The translations under genes were made by a program, and so were the position numbers. The notes under the pieces were generated by a model. It was not told where the DNA came from, did no database searches, and saw only the letters and a list, made by a program, of their open reading frames with translations. This document shows positions 12,538-25,244 of a stretch of DNA of 64,000 nt, one piece after another. Positions within the stretch are counted from its first letter, which is position 1. Each line of letters starts with the position of its first letter. Source of the stretch: Cydia pomonella (taxonomy: Eukaryota > Arthropoda > Insecta > Lepidoptera > Tortricidae); the NCBI RefSeq assembly GCF_033807575.1, contig NC_084711.1:9734001-9798000 (forward strand), given 5' to 3'.

Positions 12538-15500
12538 GTGAGTCGGGCCCTACCTTTTTTTACGTTGGGGAAATGCGTTACGCATGCCACCTGGTCCGGG
12601 GGAACCAGAAGGGATGATGGGCTCACCAGTAGTGGTGGATGGAATACCGTCTATAACCACCGAAGAATGTAGTTTAGGTAGCACACATACCTGGCGCCAG
12701 CCGGCAATGGTGTTCAGTATTTTTTCACAAGTTAGTTTAGTAATTATGCATTATGTTTTGATACTATATAAAGATTAGATTTTTGTTTTTAGATTTTATA
12801 TAAAGTTTTGGGTTTTTATCGTATTTCCACGAAAATTATTCGAGAAAAGTACAGTCAGCCTCAAAAACAACGATTTTTTTTTTTTTTTTTATCAAAAAAA
12901 GTTGGTACAATATACATTTAGGTACATAATATTTCGCCAAACATAACGTTTATCGGCGAATGTTGCACTCACTTACAGTTTTTGTGTACCCGATCTTATC
13001 TTATGAACTATCTAAGTATTTATGATTATGACTTATTCTAAGTATTATATGTATGTATGTAGGTGTGTATTGTTTTTCTTATCTGAAAAAACTAGTTGCC
13101 CAAGCTTGAGATCGTTTTATATATTTTATTTATTTATTTTTAAGTTGAGGCACGTTTTGAGTTGAGGTATTTAGTAGCAACTTTTTCAGTTTCGTTTTAA
13201 ACACGTTTTTGCTGCTACACTCGTCTTCAAAGGAAATTTTGTTAAAAATTCGCGATGTGAGATAGCTGCGCGTTCGTTCACCATAGTAGTTGTTGGCGGT
13301 GGGCTCCGCGTACCTACGGCGCTCTGACCCTCTTTGCGGTCGTGTGTACACTCGCAGCGTTTTAAACTCAGAACAATTAAACTGATCAGTTGCTAATAAA
13401 TATCTAACCTTGTCATGCACTGGTAAGACGCTTAATGTTTTGAATAAGGCTACGTTATCATTCTTATAGGTTTTTATAGGATTTCGTTTGTAATATTTTT
13501 TAACAGTCTCAGTTGTAAATTAAGCACATGGTTTAAATAGGTTTTAAAAGTACGTCCGTAGGCTATCAATCCATATCCAATTACAGCGTCAACCAGTGAA
13601 TAATATAACATACGTAATATTTTTTTATTTACAATATTTTTTAAGCTAATTATTTTACATAATATGGACCTTAGCCTATTGCACTTATTCACAACGCGTC
13701 AAAATTATCTACCAATCTGCAACATAAATAAATTGATGGTTCTATATATATTGTTTTATACCACGACGGTGGCAAACAAGCATACATGCGCGTTGCCGAC
13801 CCTTTAAAAACCAGTACATGCCTTTTTTGAAAAACCCCATACTGTAGACCCTCGAAAAAACCTCGGAAGGGAGCTCATTCCACAGCCGGAGCGTCCGCGG
13901 GAGGAAATTCCTCTTGAACCGCACAGTACGCGACCATTTAGGTTCTAAGGTCCTATATGTAGAACAATTAAGACTGTAAAATATATACATTTCAACGTGA
14001 GATTTATCTATATTTGAAAAAGCTATCCGGGATGTCAGATACTTTTGGCGCATTGTTTCATCCGCTACTATTGATACTGACTGCACTATGCGTTGGCTTG
14101 TAAAAGTTCATTTTTGAGTTACGGCTGAAAAACTGCCCAAAGAACACTCTTGCGTGCTTCTAAGATCCGCTACTTTATTATTACGTTTTATGTTTTTTAA
14201 ATACATGCTTATATCGTGTCTCGGTACGAAACTCTCTATAGTGCGCGGTTCGACACGCTATGGCCGGTTATATGCATTTTTTACACCTAATCGACAAATA
14301 TCAAATGCCTAAGGGCCACTTGCACCATCCCACCGGTTAAACCGTTAACCCAGTGTCAAATTGTACTGGTAATCATGGTAACTCTAGGTTCAACCGGTTA
14401 ACCCCGGGTTAGTGATTGGTGCAAGTGGCGTCGTTTAAATCATCTACTTCTTAAACCTTATTATATTACCTCTAGTTTGGCACAACTAGCGCTTTTATCG
14501 TTTGAAGCCAGCCACTAGCGGCACTAAAACCGCGGCCGCCATAATGGCGTGAGATGTATGTTGTGTGCACATGGTATACGTGGACGGCTATTGGGGAGTG
14601 GACAAGGGACTAAAGATTAAGATGATGTTACTTTGTGAAAATCTTTACTTATTGTCTTATCCTCAATGTTATTTTTTTAATCAGTTATCATTCAAGTTTT
14701 CTCGCTTTGACAAATAAAAAATAAAAAAAATTCGGTAAAAAAATAATATCCTCATCGCTTTTCAAAAGTTATTCAAAGAGTCGCCATGAACAGGTCCCTG
14801 TTTTGTAAAACCACCAAAACGATATCAAACAGTAGATAGGTACAAAAGTTTGAAGCCGATAAAAATAAAAGTATTTCTCGCAAGATGTATATCTACAAAA
14901 TTATTGAAAAATCAAAAGCTACCTCAAAAGGTAGACGACTGGCACTAAAAAGGGAAAACTGGCGTTTTTTTTATAAAACTCATATTTTCTTTAGGTAGGT
15001 GTATGATATCAGAAAATAAGTTAGGTAAATGATAAAAGTGGTCTTATTCTTATTATTATCTTTTCATTTCACCCATGTTACTTCAGCATCAGTAAACCAG
15101 CAGCGTCAACTTATTCGCTACTTCATTTCACACATTTACTACCGCCCTCGAATTGATCGGTGGAGAGCGCCGCTTTCCCACTTGACCTCGTTAGCTTTTC
15201 TTATTTCCAAGCGACATCTAGAGTGGGGTCTTGTTCACTAGTGAACTATAGATAAGCATTTCCATGAGAACCATTGAAATGTTATTTACACGGCTCCGAT
15301 TGGTTAATCATGCTCTTGTCTTCTTTAGCAATCGCTGCCATAGGTGATTCCTTCTAATATTATAAATTCTCCTGTCGTTATCCCTATTAATATTCTAAAT
15401 TATGTGAAAGTTATTTCAACTTTTTGCTCCTGTTATAGACCCCACCCGGTATTAGGTTGTCCTGGGTGCCTAGCCAAGGTGACAATCGCTTCATTACGAC

Positions 15501-18500
15501 AACGAAACGCTTTATATCTTTTTACCTATCACTATTCCATATTAACAGTGACAATTGCGTTTTTTTCGCTACGAAGCGTAATCGTTTACGCATGTTGTTC
15601 CCTGTTGCTTACGCGCTAAATTAATGATTATTTATAATAAGCCCTACAATTGAAAGCGAATTATTATAAAACGTTATTATTTTAAGTTTATCACAATGCA
15701 TTTGCTCGCCTGGTCGGAATATAAATTCACGTCCCAGTACCGCCATTCGTTTCACTTCGAGAGAGCACCGACTCGATTAATTATTATACGGTTAAAATCA
15801 AACAAAGAGTAATCGATATGACATTAGCGTCGCATAAAGGGGAGAATGTAAGAAAAAGGAAGATAAATGACCCAGATTAAATTGAAATATATATGCCACC
15901 GTAAAATTGTAAACACTCGTCAGTTTACAATCTCGCTAATTAAATAATTAACTACCGGTAGGAAAATTACTAACTAACCTAACCTATGTTAGATTGTAAA
16001 CTAATGGGGCACAAACTTACAGTGTCATATATAATTAAAAAGACCGGTCAAGTGAGAGTATGTTTAACTCGCGCAACGAGGGTTCACTAACTTAGGTACA
16101 CGAAAGACTTTTGACCAGAAGTATACTAAGTAAAATTGTTTACAGCACCATCTGTAGGAGAATCGGCTAACTAATATTTGTGACCCAATGTTGGTTCTTC
16201 AGGGATATTTTTTTGTGTGAACCGATTTCAACAATTTTTATTTTATTTGAAAGAAAGTATCGTAAGTGTTTATTTCTTATGCTCAGTGTAGAGTTTCGTA
16301 GTTACCATTCTGTCAGAATAGGCTAAACGGGGGCTATTAAAAGGTAAGTATCATGTACATTACAAGCATAAGGGAGTACCTTCGCAGCACTTTGTACGTC
16401 TTTTACTAAGAAGAGAAGACCGATCATGTTCACTATAATTTTCATGGAAAGTATTTATCAAGTTTTTTGTTTTCACGATTTACGCCCGATTTTGAGATAC
16501 TTTTTTGCATTTTGCTCTGTCAGTTTAATTACGTCTTAGTGAGAGTAAAAGAGAAAGATCCCTACAATTTGCGAATTTTGGTTTTTGCAGTAGGCCCCCA
16601 GATCACCTTAAGACGGCAACACTCTGCTAGTGTGCAGCTACTGGACAGTGTCGCCACGTTAAGAAATCGGCTTCCTACCCTTATTTTCTTGGATAAAAAT
16701 TGAAGTGTCAGATTACTGCTCCCCTCACGGTCACTGGTGCTACTACGTTATTTGGACTCAGAATCGTATATTGGTTAAAACAAATAAAAAAACTGTCCCT
16801 AATTTTTCATACAAATTTTAGATGTTTTGTGACAGTCCATACAAACTGTTTGTGAAAATACTTCATAAAACTGAAAATTTGTTTCATGCAATCGATTGTT
16901 CTCGTGATTCTGAGTAAAAATAACATAACAACGAAATAACGAAACATATCCGATTGCCTTTCTTATCGTTTAAATAAAAATACTATGTGGATGACCAGTT
17001 TTAATATAAATTTGTATTTCAAATTTCAAAATATTATTGTGTATTTCAGATTATGAAAATACTAATTGAAAAATTCATCATTTTCGTAATGATACTATCC
17101 CAGGTACATAAAATACCTTTAATATGCAGCACTCTAATGTTCTGATTAGAAGTATATTATTATAGTAGTGGATTTGCAGACGTCCATAGGCTGCGGTGAC
17201 TGCTTACCATCAGGCAGGCTGTTTGCTTATTTGCCACTGTCATGGTATAAAAGAAAACAACTCGTATTATATTCCTTATTAAGTTTACGAGTAATACAAC
17301 GTGTCTCTACCCCCTAGACACATAAATAGGAGGTGTCGATTAGGATATTTCTCAGAGATACAAAGTATCATTCCAAACAACACAGTATTAACGGATAAAT
17401 TAATGATTTACGATTTAATACTTCGGAACAGCCTGTATGTAGATACGCGGTAATTAAAGAGTATGTCGTGTCACTTTAATCTTATCGTATAAGAGCGAAT
17501 AACACAGTATGTAATTTAACGTTATTTTTTTTAAGCTTATCTAATCGAATAATTAACCATATTAGAACATTCCTGAGAAGGAACTCTACTTAGGATCTCG
17601 GTCAATGTCCAGAGAGTAGAAACACGTTGTATATGAATATATAATTACTTACCGATATTTGTAAGGGATGAAGTGTTACACAAAAAGGTGCATATCGTGA
17701 ATGTTAATGATTTTTTTCATGTATGGTTACGTCGAAGTTAGCAAACCTATATAAAACAGAATCTACGCTTGCCTATAGCAATAAAAGTTGACCCAGACAC
17801 TTTTTTCTATCCTATTCCAAGTATTATAGGGTTTAGAAGTATTAGAAGTAGTAAAGTAACTACGGAATAGAACTCATAATCGTCTCTTTTGTTACACAAC
17901 ACGGTACAGTTGCACGTAGCACGGCTAATGAGCCCCATCCGCACCCGTGGGCATAGAACTTATTAATCTTTTGTTATGAAGGCCTTCAAACTTGTTCCTG
18001 TTATAACCAGCCAGAGCAATCAGCCAAGGACGGGGATATAATTGTAAAACGTTTTGCTAGGATGTAGCCAGCATAAAACTGATATTATAAATTTGAAAAA
18101 TTATCACCTTTTAAATTAAAAGCAGGTAAATTTAGTTAATCGAATAAAATTTGGTACATTAGAGATAAACGAGATTACAATCGCTTTTACAAAATAAATT
18201 AAAATAAAAACATTGAGTTAAAAAGGTATATATCTAAAGCTTCAATAAGTATCTCGCTCTGCTTATTTAACAGTGAATCAATTTTAACCTTAAATTCAGA
18301 AATAGTCAATACTGTCCTGCTACAGCAGTAGGTACAACTGGAAAAGAGTAAAACTACTTAGTTTAATCTGAACTATTCTTTTATAAATAAACAATCACTT
18401 TAATAATTAAAAAAATCTCAAAATAAAAATTTAAATTGAATACACAAAAATATCCGTGCTCAACACAAAATAAAAGTGCTTACTGAGATTCGAAGTCAAC

Positions 18501-18726
18501 TAGATAAAACTGCCGTTATCTATGCATATTATTTTCTATTTACATAGATAGCATTGTACCTATTTTACAGTTAACGTTTTTACTAATTATCCGTAATTAT
18601 TTTACAGGGAAAGATGCCAGGTGCAAGACTTACAGCAAGGAGTTAGGGGAGACCCCGTCCGCCGTGTGTCGTGAGCCGCTCGTCTGCGTCGGTGGCGTTT
18701 GTACTACAGTGCAGAGAAGGAACTAA
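12339..18726 (+). CDS. Secreted cysteine-rich protein, fungal protease inhibitor-like
   Basis: Two coding exons, join(12339..12537, 18608..18726), give 105 residues plus TAA. Residues 1-19 are a signal peptide (MKAALILFVLACALAFACG), so the product is secreted. The mature part has 12 cysteines (23, 28, 33, 42, 56, 58, 59, 62, 72, 87, 93, 98), including the compact motif CGCCPAC at 56-62. The order DLVCGTNYC, CRSPSV, GKCGCCPACVTLL, then YSKELGETPSAVC matches what I recall of lepidopteran fungal protease inhibitors (FPI-1/FPI-F type), haemolymph proteins that block fungal serine proteases. The intron is phase 1, 6070 bp, GTGAGT...TTTACAG. The Met at 12339 is chosen because the hydrophobic signal starts there. 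A polyadenylation signal follows at 18750. Family is recognised from pattern; the target protease is unknown. Confidence 0.85.
13130..13692 (-). pseudogene. Non-LTR retrotransposon reverse-transcriptase C-terminal fragment
   Basis: Two minus-strand frames belong together: 13474-13692 (RMLYYSLVDAVIGYGLIAYG...LQLRLLKNITNEI) and 13130-13420 (ending ERTRSYLTSRIFNKI...FKTKLKKLLL). The YxSLxxxxxxYGxxxxG run followed by a basic LQxRLLKxI segment is the thumb/C-terminal part of Jockey/CR1-type ORF2 proteins. The stop or frameshift between 13421 and 13473 shows it is dead. It lies antisense in the intron of the cysteine-rich protein gene. Confidence 0.65.
13742..14086 (-). pseudogene. LINE ORF2 C-terminus (tail family A)
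   Basis: A 114-codon minus-strand frame containing RNFLPRTLRLWNELPSEVF, then FFKKG and LKGRQRAC. The FLPRT.RLWNELPS.VF block is typical of the last residues of R1/Jockey-like ORF2 proteins in moths. Its 3' part (13750-13965) repeats at 8990-9275. It is a different LINE from the fragment just downstream on the same strand, since both pieces are C-termini. No endonuclease or RT core remains. Confidence 0.65.
14315..14429. mobile_element. Short foldback MITE
   Basis: GCCACTTGCACCA (14315-14327) is exactly inverted at TGGTGCAAGTGGC (14417-14429). Inside are further inverse pieces around CCGGTTAAAC and AACCGGTTAACC. About 115 bp, non-coding. Confidence 0.75.
15461..15590. mobile_element. MITE fragment, family C copy 1
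   Basis: Begins CCTGGGTGCCTAGCCAAGGT and contains CTATCACTATTCCATATTAA. The layout matches 25325-25445, where the same GGGTGCCTAGCCAA start is followed by CTATCACTCTTTCATATTAG. The right inverted end is not clear here. Confidence 0.5.
16281..16475 (+). repeat. Interspersed repeat family B, partial copy
   Basis: Contains GCTCAGTGTAGAGTTTCGTA, GGGGGCTATTAAAAGGTAAG and CAGCACTTTGTACGTCTTTT. These occur in the same order in the copies at 41.1-41.6 kb (inverse) and 58.6-59.1 kb. Left and right ends are missing. Confidence 0.55.
17165..17255 (+). mobile_element. LINE 3' tail, family A/G, plus orientation
   Basis: GCAGACGTCCATAGGCTGCG, then TTACCATCAGGCAGGCTGTT and TTTGCCACTGTCATGGTATA followed by an A-rich end. 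This matches the tails at 46070-46160 and 57997-58092 and, in inverse, 8996-9075. Confidence 0.55.
18608..18726 (+). CDS. Exon 2 of the cysteine-rich protein gene (terminal)
   Basis: Starts after TTTTTACAG with two bases that complete Gly67, then 38 codons and TAA at 18724-18726. It adds the last four cysteines (72, 87, 93, 98). The join keeps the frame and gives a protein length usual for the family. AATAAA is at 18750-18755. Confidence 0.87.
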
Positions 18727-18749
18727 TCAAGAAATAAGTAATAACATGC

Positions 18750-18755
18750 AATAAA
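18750..18755 (+). terminator. Polyadenylation signal AATAAA
   Basis: Lies 24 bases after the stop of the cysteine-rich protein gene, giving a very short 3' UTR. Confidence 0.65.
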
Positions 18756-20282
18756 AAATGCTTCCTAATGCTTATATTTTTGTTCGCACCTCACCAGACG
18801 ACCTATGTTACACCCTTACACATAGATAGTACCATACCCAGCCAGAAAGTAATTATGTTTAGTATTAATACCTATCACCCAACAGAATGAAAATTGGAAA
18901 TATAAAACGAAGAGCCTCTTTTCTAGCTTATTTCCTAGATGTGAAGATTTTTAAGAAGTCGCATATAAAAAAGTTTTTTTTTTAATATATCGACCTTTCG
19001 AAACCGTAAAAAAAAATTCTATGACTTTCTTATTTAAATAAAACAGGGTACCTACCTAAAAATATTATAAATGAGACATAAATGAAAATTCAATCCGTAA
19101 ACAAGCGGGAGCATAACGGAACTCAATTTCCGATTCGTTGTTTGCAAAGCGAAAACAGGGAGACCATATTACTTCATATTGTACAGAATTTATTTAATTT
19201 TTCTGAATATTAAATATTTACAGGGTAGGTATTCAATAGTCGGTTGGTTGGTTTCTGCGAGGTAAGATGTAGAACAGTAGCAGTAAAAATATCATACCAT
19301 TAATTATGGGACCTTAAATACTTAATACAATCATTAAGTACAGCTTCGATTCATAGCACTAATCTGTCAAAACTTGAAGCCAGACCACATCTACTGTAGG
19401 TACATTTTAGTCGGTGTTACAATAATCGAGGGAAACTTGAAAAAGACTATTGAAAATGTACCCGAACTCACCTTCAGAGCTTTATTATTCTGTGTAAGTG
19501 GCTCAATGCTTTTATATTCGATCGCTATTAGCATTCCCATAGCTAAAAATATGTAACTGCTTCCACTCTTGCTCATCCTCTCTAAAGATCAGACGCCATT
19601 TTACTTTTTTATACTTGTATTAATATATATAAATTGTATTTTTTATTTATTTAGGACCTAATATTGTCTTCGGTTACCACAATAGTTACTCATGAAATAT
19701 ATATATTTTTTTATACTATGTCGGTACAAAAATACAAAAATAATGAACCATAAAAACTATAAATATTGAGGCTAAATTAATTAAAACTATTTTCAAGCAA
19801 ATATAGAGCTATGCCCGCTCTAACCCTACACCTCTGACCCGAGAAGAGAAATGGCGGGATGTATTATAAATATATTAAGTATAAGCGATATAATCCCCCT
19901 TCTTCTTACAACAAAAAAACAAGACTACACACCTCGTACGAACGAACGGAGTGTCACGGTTACTATCTAGTTTACTAACTAAAAGGGCGAAATGAGTAGA
20001 CTAGATTCGTGCAAAATAAAAAAACATTTAATTTAAAATAAAAAAAACAACTTAACTAAAATGGGTCGCAGGTTCGGTTTTATAAATTCACACAAAGATC
20101 CTATCCACTTTGCGGTTAGGTACTTTCGCCTGGGTTGTGCCGTCGGTGGTGTACGCGGGCGCCGCAATTGTGGACGACTGTACTTGGCTGCCCGGGGCTT
20201 GATGAAGTGCTCGCCCTTCTACTGGCGAGAGTGGCGTTGTGGCTGCGGTGGATCCTCCACCCAAAATAGCAGCCCGAACGTT
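18756..20282. other. Intergenic, no gene recognised
   Basis: AT-rich. Around 19800-19870 a short piece (CTCTAACCCTACACCTCTGA, CCCGAGAAG) looks like a fragment of the LINE-tail family seen at 30150-30300. The 60-codon frames near 19374-19576 overlap on opposite strands and show no sign of coding. Confidence 0.5.
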
Positions 20283-20468
20283 CGAACGTTCTTAAGAAGA
20301 CTTGACAGCCCCCGACCCCACGGCAGACCTAAAAAGCGATGGCTCGATGTCGTGAAAGCGGATATGAGCGTAAACGGGCTCACACGAGAGGACGCCCAGG
20401 ATCGCGCAAAGTTGAGGAAAGCAAGCAGGAAAGCGGACCCTGACAAAGGTCGGGATATCGCTAGGTAG
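20283..20468 (+). pseudogene. RTE-type retrotransposon ORF2 C-terminus
   Basis: The end of a plus-strand frame reads HGRPKKRWLDVVKADM...LTREDAQDRAK...RKADP. The GRPKKRW then DA.DR..WR pattern closes RTE/endonuclease-reverse-transcriptase proteins in many animals; here the usual Trp before RKA is Leu. The rest of the 135-codon frame upstream (20061-20282) has no clear homology. It is a 5'-truncated dead copy. Confidence 0.7.
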
Positions 20469-23170
20469 AAGAAGATACGCGATATAATTCGTTTCCATGG
20501 TTTTATTTTATTTAGGATTAGGCACCCCGTCATAAATGGCATTTGTCTAGTAGTAATTTGGTTGTATTTCAAAACAGTTAACTAGCCAAGTCAAATCCTG
20601 AACTTTAATTGCATCCCATGTGACCTAGAACTAGGCACCCATATAGATGTTAATTTTTGGCCGGCGAAGTCAACAACGACGCATATTCTTAATATTGAAC
20701 TTACACATTTATGTTTTTGATGGAATTTATTATATCTACCTTTTCATTAATACATATTTAATATAATTTGTTAAGATTTAAAATGTAAATATGCATAATG
20801 TTATTAATTAACAAATATTTATGACATAAATTGGAGCTTGTGAAAACTCAATGATTTAGAGTCCACCTAAGCTAACTCTGCTCAGCACATCATTTGCAGT
20901 GGCAAAGTGTGAAAGTGCCACCACTCGTACAATCCATAGATATATGTGATTCAATAGATGTAGCGAAAGCCAGCTATCACCGTCACCACTTTGTTTTTAT
21001 GTACGATTGAAAATGTGTAACCAGGTTGCTGCGGCCATGTCGGTAAAGTCATATCGATAAACTATCGACATTTCTTACAATATTAATTTCACTTGAAAGG
21101 ATTAATTATACTTAAAATGAACCAAAACGCCTTTAGAATCTTTATCGTGGTTATCAGGTAACGATTTTATCGTGACGATACAGGTTCGAACGAAGGCTAA
21201 GTTTGAAATTTTAATAAAAATACATAAATAACTAATAAAATATGATTTCCGCAAGTTTTGAGTTATTTTATTATATTATAAAATATTTATTATTCATTAG
21301 CATATCTATGATGTTTATTTATAGTGCAGATATCGAAGCCTCAATAAGTCACTATTCCGTTCCGCTGTGTAGCGCTTATCGATATATAACATGATTAAAT
21401 TTGACCAGTCCACATCCCTAAAAACCCACACATACACATGTTTACGCACACTTACTTTTGTATTTGTATTTGCAGTGTAACCACCAAAACGGCTACAGCA
21501 AATTCGTATCCCATCAAAAACATTTTCATGTAAAATGTAGCCAAGACGAGACCATAAGGCTCGCACTATCAAAAAGATATCAGATCTCTTGTAGTGCCAA
21601 GCTTCTAATTTATATTTACATAAGAATATTGTAATTCTTATGTAAATATTGCTGCTGTTTTTACAATAGGCGTTTACAGTACATATGGTGCTTCTTTACC
21701 GCCCTACTGCGGTAACTAGACGTGCGTATGTCAATAATTTAAAAGGCCATATATGTACTGTAAAACGTTGTACAATCACATGCAAAAAGGTAATTCGCAA
21801 CTCGTGTCGATTTAAAACACTCCCTTTGGTTGTGCTTTAATATATCGCCACTCATTGCGAATTTCCTACTATTCGTACTTGTATCGTAATGTACTGTTCG
21901 TTGAGCTCAGTCATAGAAAACGACTTTAACAAAGAGTTTACCTGAATTTGTGTATTTATAAAAAACTTCAAAATTTTAAACCAGGATGTTCGCAATCTCG
22001 TCGTGATCTCTTTTATAAAGACATTCCACAAGTTCTCAAAGACGTCTTGAAATTTAGATGTATTTTTAAACAGTTTATTTATTCAGGATTAATCATGTTG
22101 TCATGTTGTAATGGAAAAAGCGAAAAAACTGTCGTAGGCACACGAGGGGAGGGAAAATACAGACACTGTGTCCTATATTAATTTGGGTAGGCATGTAGAG
22201 GTAAAAAACTTAAGTAAGTCACCTGTTGTATGTAGTTGTGACGTGTTCGAATAGACAATACATGTTTAAAAGACACACACAAACAAAACAAATGTCGGTT
22301 TAAATATTTAGGATATCTCGGTAAGCGCCTGTAGCTGTGTGTGAGGTTTCTTAGGTTCATAAAAAAATTAGGTACGAAATGTCGTATGATTCCTTTCCCT
22401 TTTTGCTGCTAGGAACCTTCAGTGCACAGACTTTAGTCCATCCATATATATGCGGTTAAATTATGGGTAAGTACTTCAAGTAGGATAAGTCTATTTTGTT
22501 AGGTAGGTATTTAGCAAATTTTGTTTTTAATAAAATCTATGATGGAAAATTGAATCAAATAAAATGTTTAAGGTAGGTAATAATCTAAAAGATAATTTTG
22601 GAAAGTAAATATTTACCTGTTTACAATACTTCGAAAAATTAATAATCCCTATAAGATATTACGCTTTATTTTTTATCGTAAGTCGTAATTGGAGCGCAAG
22701 GCAAACAAAACAAAACCTCTCAAGTGAAGTGATTCCGCTCACATTCGAGAGCTCCTTCACGTCCATTTCTCATCCCAGATCGGTGCCCCCGACCCTAATA
22801 CGCGCAAACATATTCCGTAAATCGGTCTCACGAGTGGGACAAAATAAATGCCCTCTACGAGTAGCATGGCTGATACAGATATAGGCCGTCAGATATCTAC
22901 GCAACCAAATTACCGAAAATATGTTCCTTTCTTCTCAGCATATACGCATTCACTGCTGGGCATTATGCCTCTTTCATGGATTTCAATTTGTTCTGAATGC
23001 GGCAGTTCTATGATGGTCTGGCGTTGTTTTAATACTTTTAATGTCGTTCGACCATCTGGTTTTCCGAAGTTTTCAAAACAGTTCCCCACTGACCTCATCG
23101 GCTGTCATCCCTGCGACAGAAATGGCCGGCCCATTCCTACTTCAATTGAGCAATTTTATCAATAGAAACT
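20469..23170. other. Intergenic, mostly unrecognised
   Basis: Contains a hairpin at 21612-21649. A somewhat GC-richer block at 22700-23165 has a 105-codon frame (22848-23165) with no known domain and an overlapping minus frame; I read it as old transposon DNA. No exon with convincing splice sites was found. Confidence 0.5.
21612..21649. repeat. Perfect 16-bp hairpin
   Basis: TATTTACATAAGAAT and ATTCTTATGTAAATA are exact inverses around a six-base loop (one more A-T pair at the base). Confidence 0.7.
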
Positions 23171-23204
23171 ATGTATGTACCTATACACGACCATAACGTT
23201 ACTT

Positions 23205-23290
23205 TGAAGATCTTGCTTCTTCTTCTTCTTCTTCCTCGCGTTGTCCCGGCATTTTGCCACGGCTCATGGGAGCCTGGGGTCCGCTTGACA
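23205..23290 (-). mobile_element. LINE 3' fragment with (CTT)n
   Basis: A CTT run (23211-23232) followed by CCTCGCGTTGTCCCGGCATT and GGAGCCTGGGGTCCGCTTGA. This string is familiar as a repeated lepidopteran element; the CTT run would be the A/G-rich 3' tail in minus orientation. Recognition is from memory. Confidence 0.4.
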
Positions 23291-23420
23291 ACTAATCAAT
23301 CACAGCGATGTAGTCAAGTGTTACCGAAACATTTGAAACTATTGAAATCGGAAATTGATGTGTTATTAGTTATCTGTTTCCTTTTGTAAAATAAATTCCA
23401 AGACACAGACTGCTAGTCTG

Positions 23421-23444
23421 GAACGTATGGTGCTCCATACGTTC
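23421..23444. repeat. Perfect 10-bp hairpin, TGCT loop
   Basis: GAACGTATGG and CCATACGTTC around a four-base loop. Confidence 0.6.
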
Positions 23445-23954
23445 TGAATCTTCCTCTTGCCTCTTTTATTGGATATTCTGTCTTTCCAATACATATGCAT
23501 TACTTATTAAATCAACCTCAAAATAATGAAGTCAATTGACTAAATGTTCCCAACATTTTGGCTAGAAAAATCAGCCTGCACGTAATGATTTATTTTATTT
23601 TTATTAATTAAAGGGTTAGGAAAATTATATATCTAATGCGGCGATGAAGGGATGACCACACACGCGCCTGCACGTTACACGTAACTACTTGTCATAGAAC
23701 TCAAAATAGGCGGCCAAGGTTCATGGTGCTATCTGCCACATATTAGGCATTTGTTTATAATAGTTTACTCTGAACGGTAAAGCATTAAGACGAAATAGAC
23801 GACAGTGAATGAGTTCCTACTCGAGAAAGTTCAACAAAGTGATTTTTTTATTTGTACCAGTGATTACAGGTGTCTTAGTTTTTCTACATCATTGCACATA
23901 ACAACTACCTATTACATTGGATAAGAGCAGTACAAAAGCATGTTTTCAATGAGA

Positions 23955-24250
23955 TCATGAAAATATGGTATTAGATAGAAAGATAGATAGAATACTCTTT
24001 ATTGGCACACCTCAATTGATTAAATGTAGAGGCAGACAACAGGCGGTCTTATCGCTAAAAAGCGATCTCTTCCAGAGAACCTTTGGGTAGCGGAAATAGA
24101 GAAGTTAATCGAAAAAGTAGGTATTGCTAAACCGTTATGAAGCCTACATTCACACACACAATTACAGTGAATAAACATACACATATAAGAAATACAAATA
24201 GACATTCATAAACATACATATAAATATATATAAAATTAACCGAAACATAG
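23955..24250 (-). mobile_element. LINE 3' UTR fragment, minus orientation
   Basis: Starts with a GATA-rich tract and ACTCTTTATTGGCACACCTC, then GGCGGTCTTATCGCTAAAAA and GCGATCTCTTCCAGA. In inverse this is a run ending in AATAAAGAGT, as expected of a retrotransposon 3' end. The family is common in moths, as I recall. Confidence 0.45.
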
Positions 24251-25244
24251 CTAAATATGACAGCAGCATCTTAGCCACAGAGTAAAATTAACTATGTACT
24301 ATATAAACAAGGTATTATATGAAATAAAATCCCAATAATAAATAATCCTTGTCCGTTACTTGGAACTGTAGTACGGTAGCATCGAGCTAGACATAAACAG
24401 TTTGCGATTACAATGAAGAGCAGTATTGCCTACTTAATATTTCTGAAATATTATTATACAATAAATCAAGTTATTTAAAGTGAATAAGTAGGTAAGTAGT
24501 AGGTACTACGTAGTCCTACATTCATTACTAAAATAAAATAAATATATAAGAAAAAAATCGTTTAGTATTTAAGTGCTGGACTGTACTAATATACATATGA
24601 CTTATATGTTCCCCGTCCCCTTGATTGGTAGTCGAGTTTTTATTATTTTCAGAGCCAGAGATAGTTTGCCTGACTGATTGATACTAACCTATTCACGAAA
24701 ACTTTCATACCACTGAAAAATAAATGTTTTAAATGTTTGTAATAGGTCGAATACAGTTCGAAATAGTGATAATATTTGTTTCTACTTAATAGTGAAAATA
24801 TTTAGAATAGGTAACGAATTCAGTAGTATAAATGAATCCTATTATTTTGTCTCATAACGCGAATTGAAATGTAGAGAATAATTGAACAACGATTGATGCA
24901 TATTTTAGCAGTTGGATATTGAAATATAGGGACCATCGGGTCTCGGGCTATATTAATAACGAACGGACGGACGTTACTGTTAATATAAACGGATTGTTCT
25001 CATGTATTTGCGTATATTTGAAATTGGTGTTTCGTCAGCAATTAGATCAGTCGTGACTTTAATAACTCGTTACTTTTTGAACAAACTTTATCATTACAAA
25101 TAAGCGTGAAATTCAAAGTTAATATGGGGCATAGATCCTTTACGCCGACATTTTTCAAATTTACCACCTATTTCTCTTCTAAATACGTGCCTGTATATGG
25201 GCCGAACACACTGCACAAAAAACTGTATTACTAATTAATAAGCC
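24251..25244. other. Gene-free AT-rich stretch
   Basis: No coding frame of note, no repeat structure recognised. Confidence 0.6.

Larger units (their letters stand above)
12538..18607 (+). other. Intron of the cysteine-rich protein gene
   Basis: 6070 bp of AT-rich sequence loaded with transposon remains: LINE ORF2 pieces (13130-14086, minus), a foldback element (14315-14429), a MITE fragment (15461-15590), a family B repeat (16281-16475) and a LINE tail (17165-17255). The remaining 17.3-18.6 kb shows nothing recognisable. Frames at 15029-15241 and 16467-16703 have no domain and no splice context. Confidence 0.75.

Noticed and set aside
12378..12672. Three overlapping frames (both strands) over the first exon of the cysteine-rich gene
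   Set aside because: GC-rich exon shadows; only the frame from 12339 has a signal peptide, cysteine pattern and a splice donor that joins a matching exon.
13474..14086. Adjacent minus frames read as one LINE
   Set aside because: Both contain C-terminal ORF2 text and are in the wrong order for one element, so they are two different insertions.
22848..23165. 105-codon plus frame
   Set aside because: No recognised domain, an overlapping minus frame, and adjacent LINE-like text; no start or splice support.
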